Shown: positions 56,301-64,000, numbered from the stretch's first letter. The stretch: 64,000 bases of DNA from Methylomonas sp. MK1 (GCF_000365425.1 NZ_AQOV01000001.1:2542001-2606000), one strand, 5' to 3'. The notes: generated by a model from the sequence alone, not told the origin. Made by a program: numbers and translations.

Positions 56301-57029
56301 GCGCATCGCCACGCCGGTTTGATTCAGTAAAACCCGGTAACCGCTGTTCGACACGGCTTCGTAGCGGCCGGCTTCTTGCGACAGCCAGGCGATTCGGTAG
56401 CTGGCATCCTCGTTGCTCACCACTGCCAGCAAGGCCAGCGGCACGGCATGGCCTAACTTGGCCATGAATCCGGCATCGACCCGGTCGGCGGCCACCCAGT
56501 TTTCGATGCGTTCGCGCGGCCAGGTGTTGACGGCGGCGTCGCTGATATTAATGCGCTGCAAGGCCAGACTACCGGCCAATACCCGCTGGGTATCGCGGGT
56601 CGGGTCCAGTTCGGTACGCTGGCAAGGATCGACGCCCGGTCCGTCGATTTGCCGGTCGCCGCGCGTCAGCATTAGATAATAAACGCCGACCGCGCTGGTG
56701 ACCTGGTTGCGGATTAGGTAGGCGTCGATCAAATCCTGCCACTCGGCGCGTAGCGGATAATACAAACCCAAAGCCTGGCCATTGGCGGCCAAAGCCAAGC
56801 CGGCGCTGACGCTAAAACCGGGTTCGGATAGACCGTTCGGTCCCAATTGTAAATCCAGGCCATGGACGATACCGGCGGTTCTGCTCTGTAAAACAGTAGC
56901 CAGGCGCGCATCGGCATACGCCTGCTCGCGGTCGAATTCTTCCTCGCCCAAATGCCGGCCGGGAAACATGTGCACCCTCTGCAAGCTGCGGGAGCTGGCG
57001 ATTGGGTTATGCAGCAGGATCATGGACAT
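53355..57029 (-). CDS. Very large eCIS-cluster protein with shared N-terminal module, function unknown
   Basis: A 1224-residue protein. Residues about 19-100 carry the module shared with the next two upstream genes (MFPGRHLGEEEFDREQAYAD; GIVHGLDLQLG; FSVSAGLALAANGQAL). A mostly helical body follows, with a coiled coil near residue 500 and a Ser/Ala-rich stretch near 575-645. The C-terminal 90 residues look beta-rich (PPLPGTRLQLLDTEQRVVAVLAVED). It has no signal peptide or membrane helix. AAGGAG precedes ATG 57029. Its place between tail/baseplate genes and the AAA+ gene points to a structural or assembly role, perhaps a large accessory baseplate or fibre part. Confidence 0.6.
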   Translation of the reverse strand: MSMILLHNPIASSRSLQRVHMFPGRHLGEEEFDREQAYADARLATVLQSRTAGIVHGLDLQLGPNGLSEPGFSVSAGLALAANGQALGLYYPLRAEWQDLIDAYLIRNQVTSAVGVYYLMLTRGDRQIDGPGVDPCQRTELDPTRDTQRVLAGSLALQRINISDAAVNTWPRERIENWVAADRVDAGFMAKLGHAVPLALLAVVSNEDASYRIAWLSQEAGRYEAVSNSGYRVLLNQTGVAMRRVMQAAGLPANAEIPLPQFLQDNLHLDFLPAAGQLPLDWLQSPAEPAPNLLWLPTHLGIDMVPVPEDAVIELLNGHIARRVIDLRQPAGDKIRLLLAVNEPDYRPNLLDIPQTDSVLESDIFRFYMRAYEAWRKWRQQFDALYFVEPSNTPPLAGGIGVTEHAVLDPAQFKNLDLPKPEMPPALPLTIFEKVIARANSEQQDPQNPGTPYPYSKGVPALPNFYSNWLGADGNPPPVATPSDDGLVVQYAVALVELEAIENQIRAIRSRVEKTRDFLLLQRQQLDSQTVALAALAGGVAGDGTGLQVARWLPYANLNATEIPNNVEKAVSTESVVSNAPKAVFATASAGLFNSAIRQMAAPKISASSALSNNLLSNALASTSSVSKSAFLLTSKPQTYSAFELGINKNRLDMLSRITKEAVSKPAFEAKEYRFGVIDHISPEINEYAKAYYGMKELLATLTDLFDPTDAATLRKQMEKIGVVEDDQAGANASNPFERSGKLESPAVLDNLADKNAPNNPQRSSLLKTQYRYHALFKAGRILTQWIAIFEARYNNIERKLQGKLREQANKLAQIDKLAGLIRVARETLEGMDRFRVEQLGDYGVAQRLLEEDWRQVWALNNERTRILTKALRGLYYVRVRGTPVSAALADPLALRYGSSRDIVPGCDWEEEVDLPAALDPFFAAICEIPMDDWAGLKPLRPRLPPFQQFDYLGQLRQARFKARPASLLTPANTDTLQARLQTVHLQTQIVMQQWASFSLPAFTVSSLQTQAAAAKVLALEDLAGVAGPLRKPAHELREQLEHCQSCLLEKLNLLPPSLRLQWGQLAEDDQIRVEDVSWWPGMDRAEADDFNAARTVSELIAWWFRQLDRDASAASRSAMRNMIRAVLIHASLGDPQEIIRGNVHVPPRLAAIGERLQVKLNRPPLPGTRLQLLDTEQRVVAVLAVEDHSPQSTQVTIVDILQCGVKINTRFSVVANKLTQQRL

Positions 57030-57245
57030 GATGGCTACTCCTTACTCTTCTTTCCATATCTGTTGGGGAAATTTTGTTTGCATAAACCTTCCCCGACCTG
57101 GAACAGCTTTTATTGTGTCGCTAGCGCGACGGATGTTTCTAATGTCGGTTCTCGGACCGACAGCCGAGATACTTTTCTTTGCTTGTCCAAAGAAAAGTAT
57201 CCAAAAGAAAAGACACCCGGATGCCGCTTGCTCCCTGCGCGCCGA

Positions 57246-57339
57246 AGCTTTTGAACGGGGTTGCCGAAAGGGGCTCCTGCCCCTTCGTCAACGCGATGCA
57301 TCCCTGCATCGCCCCTTCGGGCTAATCCGTTCAAAAGCT
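57246..57339. repeat. Nested-hairpin element
   Basis: Outer arms AGCTTTTGAACGG (57246-57258) and CCGTTCAAAAGCT (57327-57339) are perfectly complementary. Inside are two more perfect hairpins: AAGGGGC/GCCCCTT (57268-57285) and GCGATGCA/TGCATCGC (57293-57312). It could fold as a cruciform or as a structured RNA in the operon transcript. Confidence 0.75.
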
Positions 57340-57418
57340 CCGGTGCTCGGCGCGGCATACGGGATAAATCCCGTCTCCAACTCGAAGCTATTGAGTACTC
57401 ATCAAAAGTCGAAACAAT

Positions 57419-57454
57419 CCCCTCTCCCTCCGGGAGAGGGCTAGGGTGAGGGGA
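57419..57454. repeat. Dispersed GGGAGAGGG-type palindromic repeat, copy 1
   Basis: CCCTCTCCC followed by TCC and GGGAGAGGG, then GCTAGGGTGAGGGG. This is the widespread proteobacterial CCCTCACCC/CCCTCTCCC repeat. Two more copies occur at 60197-60294, in the other gap of the same operon. Confidence 0.75.
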
Positions 57455-57523
57455 TTTAAAACCGCCAATTTCCACATCTTCTTAAAGCGTGGCAAAGCAA
57501 CTAAACGTTTCTCAAACTCCCCA

Positions 57524-59215
57524 TCACGGCAACAACGCCGCCCATTGCCCGATTAAACCATTCTCCAAACCCAACGCCGCACCACCTGCAACAACCAATT
57601 CGCGGGTTGTCTGGTTGACTGGCTTGGCTCGCAATACAGCCAAAAATGCATCCAGATTGTTAGCAGCAGCCAGTTGTTGCAGGGATTGCCAGATTACCGG
57701 GTCGTATTGGCGTTCCACCAATAGCAGGATGCGTTGGCTGGCGGCAACCAATGCCGATTCAGTGAAAGACTCCACCAAAGTCGCCAATGCGGCGCGGCCG
57801 GCATCGTCGGTGGGAACGCGAAGTTCAGCCAACATCGGATAATTGACCCGTTTCAAAAACACGCTGTCCTCGTCATCGATCAAGCCGCCGCCGTCGGCTG
57901 GGCCTCCCACTACTTCAGGCGGTGCCGGCAAAGAAGTTCCTAGCGCTAACACGATACCGCTGATCGAAGTTTCCGCCGCACGACTGGGCCGGCGCACATA
58001 CAGCGGCGCGTTGCTGCCGAAGCGGTCCCAGATGGCTTGCCACGCGGCCTGATCGGTGTCCAGCGCGTGCACCGGCCTTACGGGATAGAGTTTCAAGCGC
58101 AGCAAATCCAGTTGCGGCAGCAGGCGTTTGTTCGGGTCAAAATTGCGCTCCAGTTGCGCGGCGTAATGACCGTAATCCAGATTGGACAGCGGCACCAGCA
58201 CGACGATGTCCACCGGCTCACCGTTGCTTAAATCGATGGGCGGCAAGGCCAGGGATTCGGCGCGGAGCTGTTCCAGGTCGGATTGCCGTAACGGCGCAAT
58301 CGCAACCTGGTAGTTTTCCGGAAAATAGCCTTGCCGACCATTGACCGGATCGACCGCTTCCTTCGGTAAACTGCCGACCGGCGGCAACAGGGAAAAGTAA
58401 TCGCTGGCATGAAAATCACCGGTCAAACCACCGCTGCGGCGGTTACTCAAGATGTCGGCTAGTAAGGACTCGTATTGCCGCGACAAATCGCTTTGCAATG
58501 AGTCTATGCCCGGCTCGGCGCGCAAGGGATGCCGCAGCAATTGTGCGTCCAGCCATTGCGGCGCGCCTTCTTGAATCGCCACCAAGCCCAAGGCCACGGC
58601 GTCCTCCGGCAATAAACCATGCAGTTGATCGTCGCCAAGCAACTCGCGCATCAGGCGTGCGCGTATCTGCAACGGACTTTGTTGCGGCAGCGGAATCGGC
58701 AAGGGCACTAGGCCCATCTGCACCGACTCGGTAATCATCGCAAATTGAAACCCGCGTTTGGCGCTCAAATCTTTCGGGAACACCTCGGCGATGTCGGTGC
58801 CGACATCGACATAGCGCAGCACTACAGCATACAAACCCCGGTTCAAGTTGGAGAAATTGCCGTCGTTTAGCCCACTGATCAAGGCCCGGTCGCGCAGATT
58901 GACGATCAGCCGACTACCCAGCTCCAGCACCCGGCCGGCTGGCGTCATTGCCAAACCCGGCTCCAGCGTAAGCAAACCGGTGAAGCGGTCAAAGCTCAAT
59001 GCCAAACCGGCGACGATGCCGCTACCCAGCACGCGGCCGAGTTCGCGCAAGCGCTGATCCAGATAGACTTGATCGCGGGTCAGGTCTTCGGCGGTCAGTA
59101 AGCGGCCGTCGAAATAATGGCTGCGGGTCAGACGCGGGTCGATGTCGGCGACCTGATCCAGCGCCAGCCCGGCGGCAATCGGATTACCGAGAGGTTGAAA
59201 TAAAATTTCGCTCAT
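57524..59215 (-). CDS. eCIS-cluster protein with shared N-terminal module (563 residues)
   Basis: Residues about 27-105 form the module shared with its two neighbours (HYFDGRLLTAEDLTRDQVYL; SGIVAGLALSFD; LTLEPGLAMTPAGRVLELG). It is the clearest version and looks like a beta-rich domain. The rest has no recognised motif; a region near 320-380 (VDIVVLVPLSNLDYGHYAAQ) may be a second alpha/beta domain. No signal peptide. GGAGGG precedes ATG 59215. Operon position after the baseplate and tail genes suggests a particle component. It is separated from the next gene by a 494-base repeat-filled gap. Confidence 0.6.
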   Translation of the reverse strand: MSEILFQPLGNPIAAGLALDQVADIDPRLTRSHYFDGRLLTAEDLTRDQVYLDQRLRELGRVLGSGIVAGLALSFDRFTGLLTLEPGLAMTPAGRVLELGSRLIVNLRDRALISGLNDGNFSNLNRGLYAVVLRYVDVGTDIAEVFPKDLSAKRGFQFAMITESVQMGLVPLPIPLPQQSPLQIRARLMRELLGDDQLHGLLPEDAVALGLVAIQEGAPQWLDAQLLRHPLRAEPGIDSLQSDLSRQYESLLADILSNRRSGGLTGDFHASDYFSLLPPVGSLPKEAVDPVNGRQGYFPENYQVAIAPLRQSDLEQLRAESLALPPIDLSNGEPVDIVVLVPLSNLDYGHYAAQLERNFDPNKRLLPQLDLLRLKLYPVRPVHALDTDQAAWQAIWDRFGSNAPLYVRRPSRAAETSISGIVLALGTSLPAPPEVVGGPADGGGLIDDEDSVFLKRVNYPMLAELRVPTDDAGRAALATLVESFTESALVAASQRILLLVERQYDPVIWQSLQQLAAANNLDAFLAVLRAKPVNQTTRELVVAGGAALGLENGLIGQWAALLP

Positions 59216-59228
59216 AGTCCCTCCATGA

Positions 59229-60134
59229 TCAGGGCTGGCGCGCCAGCCAGGCCAATTGGCTGGCGGTGGCCAGGAACGGCCGCACCAAGTTGTTGATCGA
59301 GATTAATTGCGGGTTGACCAGAATGGCGTTGATGTCGGCGACGCTGATGCTAATCCTGGCCAGCAGCAAGCGGGCGCCCTCCTCCAACTCGTCTTGCAGT
59401 TGTTGGGGATTAACGCCGTTGCCATCCACCAGCGCGTGCAGCAAACGGGCATGCAGCGCCAGTTGCGCACCGGCCTGAGAGTTATCGTTTTGCACTTGCT
59501 GCAACAAGGCCTGTTCGGCGGCCGACAGTGTCGGCATCGCCGTCGGCAGCTCCTGATGGCAAGCCCAGGGTTGATAATCATCGTCTGCCGCTGGCGGCGG
59601 CAATTGCGGAATCAATTCCAGACGCACACTGTCGGCAGTGCGACTGGGTTGCACCGCGTCGGTACTGAGATTCAGCTTGCGCGCCAGCACCGGCTGCATC
59701 GCCACCGGGCAGTCTTTTTGCCGCACGCAGATTTTCAGCCAGAGCAGATTATCGGCATCGCTGTAACCTTCGCGCAGATGACTTTCGGATTGCGCCGCCA
59801 GCCAGTCGCCGAGATTGATGCAATAAGGCTCGTGAATCAACACCTCGCGGCCCAGGCCATCGATACCAATGCCGGGACTCACCAGCAGGCGCACCGTCAG
59901 ATTGTCGGTATTGTTGGGATGCGTCATGGGTGCCATGCTGACCGCCATGCCCGCTAGCGTGCCGTAACCTTGCAACCAATATTGATGCCGCGTCAGGCGG
60001 CGGCGATGGTAAGCCTGCTCGTCGCGGGTGGCTTCCAGACCCAGCATCATCCCGGCCTCGTAAGCGACGCGGCGCAGGGGCTCTGCCAAAGTAGCATCCT
60101 GTTCCAACGTGGTGAAATCGTCTAGGGTATCCAT
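59229..60134 (-). CDS. eCIS-cluster protein with shared N-terminal module (301 residues)
   Basis: The smallest of the three module proteins. Residues about 20-110 show the same order of landmarks in diverged form (MMLGLEATRDEQAYHRRRL; GTLAGMAVSMAP; LLVSPGIGIDGLGREVLIH). A helical C-terminal half with AEQALLQQVQNDNSQAGAQL follows. ATG 60134 is chosen because GGAGG lies directly upstream; the frame also allows 60158. It ends 13 bases before the next gene. Role unknown, probably structural. Confidence 0.6.
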   Translation of the reverse strand: MDTLDDFTTLEQDATLAEPLRRVAYEAGMMLGLEATRDEQAYHRRRLTRHQYWLQGYGTLAGMAVSMAPMTHPNNTDNLTVRLLVSPGIGIDGLGREVLIHEPYCINLGDWLAAQSESHLREGYSDADNLLWLKICVRQKDCPVAMQPVLARKLNLSTDAVQPSRTADSVRLELIPQLPPPAADDDYQPWACHQELPTAMPTLSAAEQALLQQVQNDNSQAGAQLALHARLLHALVDGNGVNPQQLQDELEEGARLLLARISISVADINAILVNPQLISINNLVRPFLATASQLAWLARQP

Positions 60135-60196
60135 GCGGCCTCCGTGTGTGGTGCCCAATAGGAAATGCCAAAATCTCGGTATCCGGCAGCATAAAT

Positions 60197-60294
60197 CCCC
60201 TCGCCCTTCGGGAGAGGATAGGGTGAGGGCCTAAAAACAGTTAGATCACATTGATCGATCCCCCTCACCCCAACCCTCTCCCGCGAGGAGAGGG
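60197..60294. repeat. Dispersed palindromic repeat, copies 2 and 3 in inverted orientation
   Basis: Copy 2 (60197-60229) reads CCCCTCGCCCTTCGGGAGAG and on, ending GGGTGAGGG. Copy 3 (60261-60294) is the inverse, starting CCCCTCACCCCAACCCTCTC. Together they can form one long stem-loop in the 291-base gap (60135-60425) between the tail-protein gene and the first module gene. The rest of the gap shows no gene. Confidence 0.75.
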
Positions 60295-60425
60295 AGCTTC
60301 TTCCCCTGCCGCTGACAGGAACCGGAATCAGACAAGCCGGTTGCGCCGTGCCAGTCGAAGGACTCAGCCCAAACGGAAGCACTGTGATAAACAGGGCCGG
60401 GTTGTTAACCAAACCAATAAAACCG

Positions 60426-62852
60426 CTATGCCTGCGCATTGATATCCTCCGGTGAAAACGCCGCCGGGTTTTTCAAGATCCCCTCGCGGCCCAGATAAGT
60501 GTCGTCCAGCGTCACGCGGCGGAACGGCGGCGCGGTCTCTATGAAGGTATCCATGCCCAGCAACGGCGCAATACCCAGCACGAAAGGATGTTCGGTTTCG
60601 ATAATCCGGTATTGCAAATGCGCCGGTAGTTGTTCCGTCAAAATGTCTTCCACAGCAGTCCGCAAACTCACCGCCCGCCCGTGCAGCAAGATGCTGACTT
60701 GGTGCGCGTATTCCTCGAAAAACGCTTTGACCTGCGCCGCCTCGTCAACTGTCGCCAACTCCGGGGCGAACAAAGCCAGAAATTGCCGGGCATCGCTTTC
60801 CGACAGAATCAAGCTGTCGCCGACGATGCTGTTGCCGCTCATGCCGGTGCCTAAAGTTAAAGGATGATCGCCGTCATCCATGTCTATGCCCAGTATCGTC
60901 GCCATGGTCCGCCGCAAGCGGAAATTCTCTAAAACCACGATTTCGCCTCGCTGCACACCGCCGTCGCTGACGATGTCCAAGGCAAGATTCAACGCCGCCA
61001 GCGTGCCTTTGTATTGTTGAATCAAGGTCAAGTCCCGCAACCAGCGCCGCTGACGGCCTTCCGGCCAGTGGCTTGGCAGGCGGCCGCCCACCGCCTCGGC
61101 CAGCCAGGGCAGATTAGCGGCGGGCGTCGCCTCTGGAGCAAGCAATTGCTCGCTGGCGGCGATACGGCCTTCCAGCGGCGTTAAAACGCCTTCGAAGGCC
61201 GCCAGCAAGCGCTCGCGGACATCGGCGCCATTGGCCGGACCGACGGCTTGGGCCGGGTCATAACTGAGCTCCTGCCGGTAAAATTCCGGAAAATAGGCTT
61301 CCTGATAGGAAAACCGCGGGTAATAGACTCTGATGGCATGCAATGCCGGACTTTGCCGGCCGTCGCCGCGCAAGGTCACTTGAATTTGTAGATAACGTCC
61401 GCGCAATTGCCGCACCAGCCCCGTCGGTTGTTGCAACAAAATTTCGAACAAACCGCTAGTACCGGCTTGCTGCCCGGCCAAGCTGGGCGCGAACGGCAAT
61501 TCGGACGGCAACGGGTTCCATAACGGCGCGGGTTGCTCGATAGGCTTGGGCCGAACCGCCTGCCTGCTGGCAAATACCCGCACCGCAATCTGAATGTCGC
61601 AGCCGGGAGGGATGCAGGCATCCAGATACAGCCGGTGCCATTGGGTATCGACTTGGCCGGAATCCAGTTCGTGCAGCAAGGCCGTACCTTCCAGATGAAA
61701 CTGCGGGCGGCGCAAGGCGTGCAGTTCTCTGGGGCGCGGCACAATCTTAGGAAAATCCGCATCGGCCTCGGCTTGATAACGCAACTGGCCGTCGGCGCTA
61801 CTCACAAAACGCGGCACGGCTTGCGACAGCATAGGATAACGCTCGTGCAGCAAGCGGGCTTGGCCGGTGTTGGTTTCGTTATCCCCATGTAGCGTTAATA
61901 CCGGGCAATCGCGTTGCGTGAAATTCACGTCGTCAGCCGCGCGCGGCACCAAAGCCGCCAGCCGGCCGTTGTCCTGCAAAGCAGAATCGGCAGCTAGAGC
62001 CAGATCAATAGCGAACGGCAATTCCGCCGGACAGGCGTAGGATTTGAATGGCGCATCAGGTAACGTCGACAGAGGCCGGGTCAGTATGGCCTGCGCGCCG
62101 GCGCCGGCGTGGCACAAGATATAAAGCTGCTGCAAATCGCAACACAACGCCAGAGCCTGCAAGCCTTCGGGCAAGGCTTGCTGCCAGATACGGTTTAAGG
62201 GATGCGGATTGGCTTGCTCGGGTTCGAAGCGCACCGGTTGCGGTGTGTACGGCAAGGGCAGAGGCTCGCCAGTGCATAACATCAAACCCGTAGCCGAAAT
62301 TAGCCAAACCCGTTGTTCCGCATCGACACAGGCGCGTAGCGGCATTTGCGACTCAGCATCTTCGCCTTCGGCATTGCCCCATGCACAAAAGGTTTGCCAG
62401 CGCCGGGCCAGATGAAACAGCAGCAAGCCATGCTGATTATTGCCATCGCTAAACGGCAGGGCCAGTCTACCGTCACCGGCCGGCTGCCCGAACCCCGGCT
62501 TGCCGCTGGTCGCGACCGCCGCGAAAGCCATATCGGTAAACCGGCCCTGCGGCGCAGTGACATCCCGCAACTCATTGTCCTGCAAAGTCAGATAGCCGCG
62601 ACCGCTATTGAATTCGACGCGAGTGTCGTCGGCACTCAAGCGGCCAATCTGATTAAAACTGTCCAAGGCCAGCGGCGCGCTGTTCTGCCATGCTAGCAAG
62701 GCTACCGCCGGATCGGCAGCTGGCAAGCGCAAGACCTGGTTTTGTGCCAGCGTCAGCGCCTGCAAACCGGTATTCCAGCTCAAATGACTGGAGCCTTGCT
62801 CGAAGTCGGCCTGGCCTTTCAGTAAAAAATACGGGGTGTTATTGACGTCCAT
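60426..62852 (-). CDS. Phage tail protein (TIGR02242-like, gpI-related) of the eCIS baseplate
   Basis: An 808-residue protein. The C-terminal third carries the tail-protein domain: YFPEFYRQELSYDP, LLAAFEGVLTPLEGRIAASEQLLAPE, LPWLAEAVGG, LTLIQQYKGTLAALNLALDI, as in TIGR02242 proteins of eCIS and phage-tail-like particles. The N-terminal two thirds looks like a beta-propeller (repeated short strand blocks with DNELRDVTAPQGRFTDMAFA and similar), a layout common in these long forms. It lies 10 bases after the baseplate J-like gene. It most likely builds the baseplate wedge. Confidence 0.85.
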   Translation of the reverse strand: MDVNNTPYFLLKGQADFEQGSSHLSWNTGLQALTLAQNQVLRLPAADPAVALLAWQNSAPLALDSFNQIGRLSADDTRVEFNSGRGYLTLQDNELRDVTAPQGRFTDMAFAAVATSGKPGFGQPAGDGRLALPFSDGNNQHGLLLFHLARRWQTFCAWGNAEGEDAESQMPLRACVDAEQRVWLISATGLMLCTGEPLPLPYTPQPVRFEPEQANPHPLNRIWQQALPEGLQALALCCDLQQLYILCHAGAGAQAILTRPLSTLPDAPFKSYACPAELPFAIDLALAADSALQDNGRLAALVPRAADDVNFTQRDCPVLTLHGDNETNTGQARLLHERYPMLSQAVPRFVSSADGQLRYQAEADADFPKIVPRPRELHALRRPQFHLEGTALLHELDSGQVDTQWHRLYLDACIPPGCDIQIAVRVFASRQAVRPKPIEQPAPLWNPLPSELPFAPSLAGQQAGTSGLFEILLQQPTGLVRQLRGRYLQIQVTLRGDGRQSPALHAIRVYYPRFSYQEAYFPEFYRQELSYDPAQAVGPANGADVRERLLAAFEGVLTPLEGRIAASEQLLAPEATPAANLPWLAEAVGGRLPSHWPEGRQRRWLRDLTLIQQYKGTLAALNLALDIVSDGGVQRGEIVVLENFRLRRTMATILGIDMDDGDHPLTLGTGMSGNSIVGDSLILSESDARQFLALFAPELATVDEAAQVKAFFEEYAHQVSILLHGRAVSLRTAVEDILTEQLPAHLQYRIIETEHPFVLGIAPLLGMDTFIETAPPFRRVTLDDTYLGREGILKNPAAFSPEDINAQA

Positions 62853-62861
62853 CGCTCACCC

Positions 62862-64000
62862 TCAACAAATGTCCGGTATTACCGGTACAGCCACGCCCAG
62901 ACTGTCGTCCGGGGTTTGGCCTTCCAGCAAACCAATGCCGTCCGGCAAGGCCGGTGTGCCGGAACCGCTGTCGGCGCGCACGCCCAGCAGCTCGGGCAAC
63001 TGGTATTTAGTCAGGCTGATCGTTTCATCGGCCGACAAGCGGCGCCAGCCATTGCTGCCGCGTTGAAACAGGCTCAAGGCATTCACGGCTTGCACTCCGG
63101 CCACCCGCGCAGCCTGGGTCAGTAATTCATTGGCACGCACCGCGCCGCCTAAAGGCCAACCCGCGCCGCGCGCGCCACCGGGCGCCAGGGGCCACAGATA
63201 TTCCAGCAAAGTCTGCTGCACATCGCGCAGGGTTTGTTGCTCGGTTTCGATATCCCGCACCTGCACTTTCACGCTGACGGCAATCGGCACGAACTCCGGA
63301 CTTAACACATATAGCTCGGTGCCGACCATGGTCCGCTGCAATAGATAGGCAAACACGTCCTTCAACAAGCCCTGGTTGGGTTTGGGCGTGTGGCCCAACG
63401 CCGTTTCGGCCGGCGGCAGCACGAACACGCTGACCACGCCCGGCACGCCGTCGCGCGCCGCGCGGATGCTGGCGCCGGGCAGAAAACCGACCAATACTTC
63501 AGCGCGGGCTACCGGATTGAGCGGATTGGCCTCGGTGATGATTTTGAAATCCTGCTGGGTCACCGCCCGGTTGCGATGGGTCAGAAACTGCGGGATACGT
63601 TTTTCGGCCTGCTCGACCGTCTCCGCATCCAAACCACCTTGCAAAGGCCATTCATGGCGAATTTTATAGCGCGAGCTGCCGTTGACCACTTCCTTGATGG
63701 TGCCGGCGGGCAGATTGCCGGCACTACCGCCACCAAACAGATATGCCGCGATACGAATCCGACTGCCCGACGGCGGCCGGCGCCCGGTCGTGCCGTCGCC
63801 AAAATACACATAACCGGACTGCGGATTGAGCCGATACACCCTGGCATCGGCGGCTTGACCCGCCAGAAAAGCCACCTGTTGCCAACGCACCCAGGCGCCG
63901 TTTTCCTCGACATCCAATTGCAAGGTCGCCGCCTCGATATTCTGATCAGGCAATACCACCACCTGATCGGGCTGACCAGTGCCCATGCCGACCAGCAAAT
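62862..64000 (-). CDS. Baseplate J-like assembly protein, N-terminus beyond window
   Basis: The last 379 codons or so of a putative baseplate assembly protein (TIGR02243/gpJ type). Landmarks are VYFGDGTTGRRPPSGSRIRI followed by GGGSAGNLPAGTI, the strand AVTQQDFKIITEANP, and VSVKVQVRDIETEQQTLRDV in the C-terminal domain. The frame continues past the right edge, so the visible ATG at 63998 is internal. It is the first visible gene of the minus-strand eCIS operon. Sheath, tube, spike and gp25-like genes would be expected further right. Confidence 0.88.
   Translation of the reverse strand, partial: LLVGMGTGQPDQVVVLPDQNIEAATLQLDVEENGAWVRWQQVAFLAGQAADARVYRLNPQSGYVYFGDGTTGRRPPSGSRIRIAAYLFGGGSAGNLPAGTIKEVVNGSSRYKIRHEWPLQGGLDAETVEQAEKRIPQFLTHRNRAVTQQDFKIITEANPLNPVARAEVLVGFLPGASIRAARDGVPGVVSVFVLPPAETALGHTPKPNQGLLKDVFAYLLQRTMVGTELYVLSPEFVPIAVSVKVQVRDIETEQQTLRDVQQTLLEYLWPLAPGGARGAGWPLGGAVRANELLTQAARVAGVQAVNALSLFQRGSNGWRRLSADETISLTKYQLPELLGVRADSGSGTPALPDGIGLLEGQTPDDSLGVAVPVIPDIC

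Larger units (their letters stand above)
57030..57523. other. Gap in the eCIS operon filled by palindromic repeats
   Basis: 494 bases without a credible gene. Besides the two repeat elements listed separately, 57169-57215 holds an inverted repeat of the AAGAAAAG type (CTTTTCTTTGCTTGTCC against its near-inverse), which recurs in many proteobacterial genomes. A 121-codon minus-strand frame through this region is repeat-derived and not a gene. Confidence 0.6.

Noticed and set aside
57110..57475. 121-codon minus-strand frame between two eCIS genes
   Set aside because: It is built from dispersed repeats (SPHPSPLPEGEG and GVFSFGYFSLDKQ segments). Such frames are common spurious calls in proteobacterial genomes.
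44970..64000. Prophage interpretation of the tail-like genes
   Set aside because: No capsid, portal, terminase, lysis or integrase gene is visible. The AAA+ ATPase and DUF4157 protein point to an eCIS.

Overview
The window reads as chromosomal DNA of a gammaproteobacterium. The core genes and their order (rne opposite rluC-HAD-sppA, dnaX-ybaB-recR with the 4.5S RNA upstream, orn and serS) are those of gammaproteobacteria. A PEP-CTERM protein, a sulfur-relay pair (TusB, TusE/DsrC), a dedicated 2-oxoacid dehydrogenase/acyl-carrier cluster and frequent short palindromic repeats would suit a Methylococcales-type methanotroph. That taxonomic guess is inference; no methane-oxidation gene is in the window.

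Layout. 1-5374: a sulfur-relay tail (tusE partial, tusB) behind a small multidrug-resistance-type exporter, a PilZ protein and mfd. 5413-9634: accessory genes, namely hicAB, a PEP-CTERM LamG protein, a bicupin, a DUF2283 gene with a 56-residue overlapping partner, and a Uma2 nuclease-fold protein. 9727-20569: gpmI, a cytosolic BtuF-like protein, small secreted and membrane proteins, an HD-GYP phosphodiesterase, an ApaH homologue that has lost its catalytic residues, a pentapeptide-repeat protein, a chemoreceptor and a truncated haemoglobin. 20727-25544: orn-crcB-serS on the minus strand (crcB is a tandem fusion), then an M48 protease and rsgA on the plus strand. 25667-31006: a five-gene plus-strand operon, namely fused E1, lipoyl E2, acyl carrier protein, GNAT-type acyltransferase and polysaccharide deacetylase. 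It looks like a route that makes an acyl group and places it on a deacetylated amino sugar. 31071-41490: conserved housekeeping (HIT protein, recR, ybaB, dnaX, ffs, sppA, HAD, rluC, rne) and the agmatine-to-putrescine pair aguA-aguB. 42363-44917: a Type II restriction-modification pair with a XamI-like nuclease in more AT-rich DNA.

44970-64000, all minus strand: the downstream half of a contractile injection system of the extracellular (eCIS) kind. In transcription order it holds a baseplate J-like protein (cut by the right edge), a TIGR02242-like tail protein, three proteins that share a related N-terminal module, a 538-residue conserved eCIS protein, an AAA+ ATPase, a 1272-residue DUF4157 protein that also carries an HNH-like motif (candidate payload), and a TPR protein. 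Sheath, tube and spike genes should lie beyond the right edge. Palindromic repeats sit in two gaps of this operon.

The points most worth following up are the eCIS payload and its three module-sharing neighbours, the E1-E2-ACP-GNAT-deacetylase operon, the ApaH pseudoenzyme, and the fused, half-degenerate CrcB. No tRNA, rRNA, CRISPR array or intact insertion sequence was seen.
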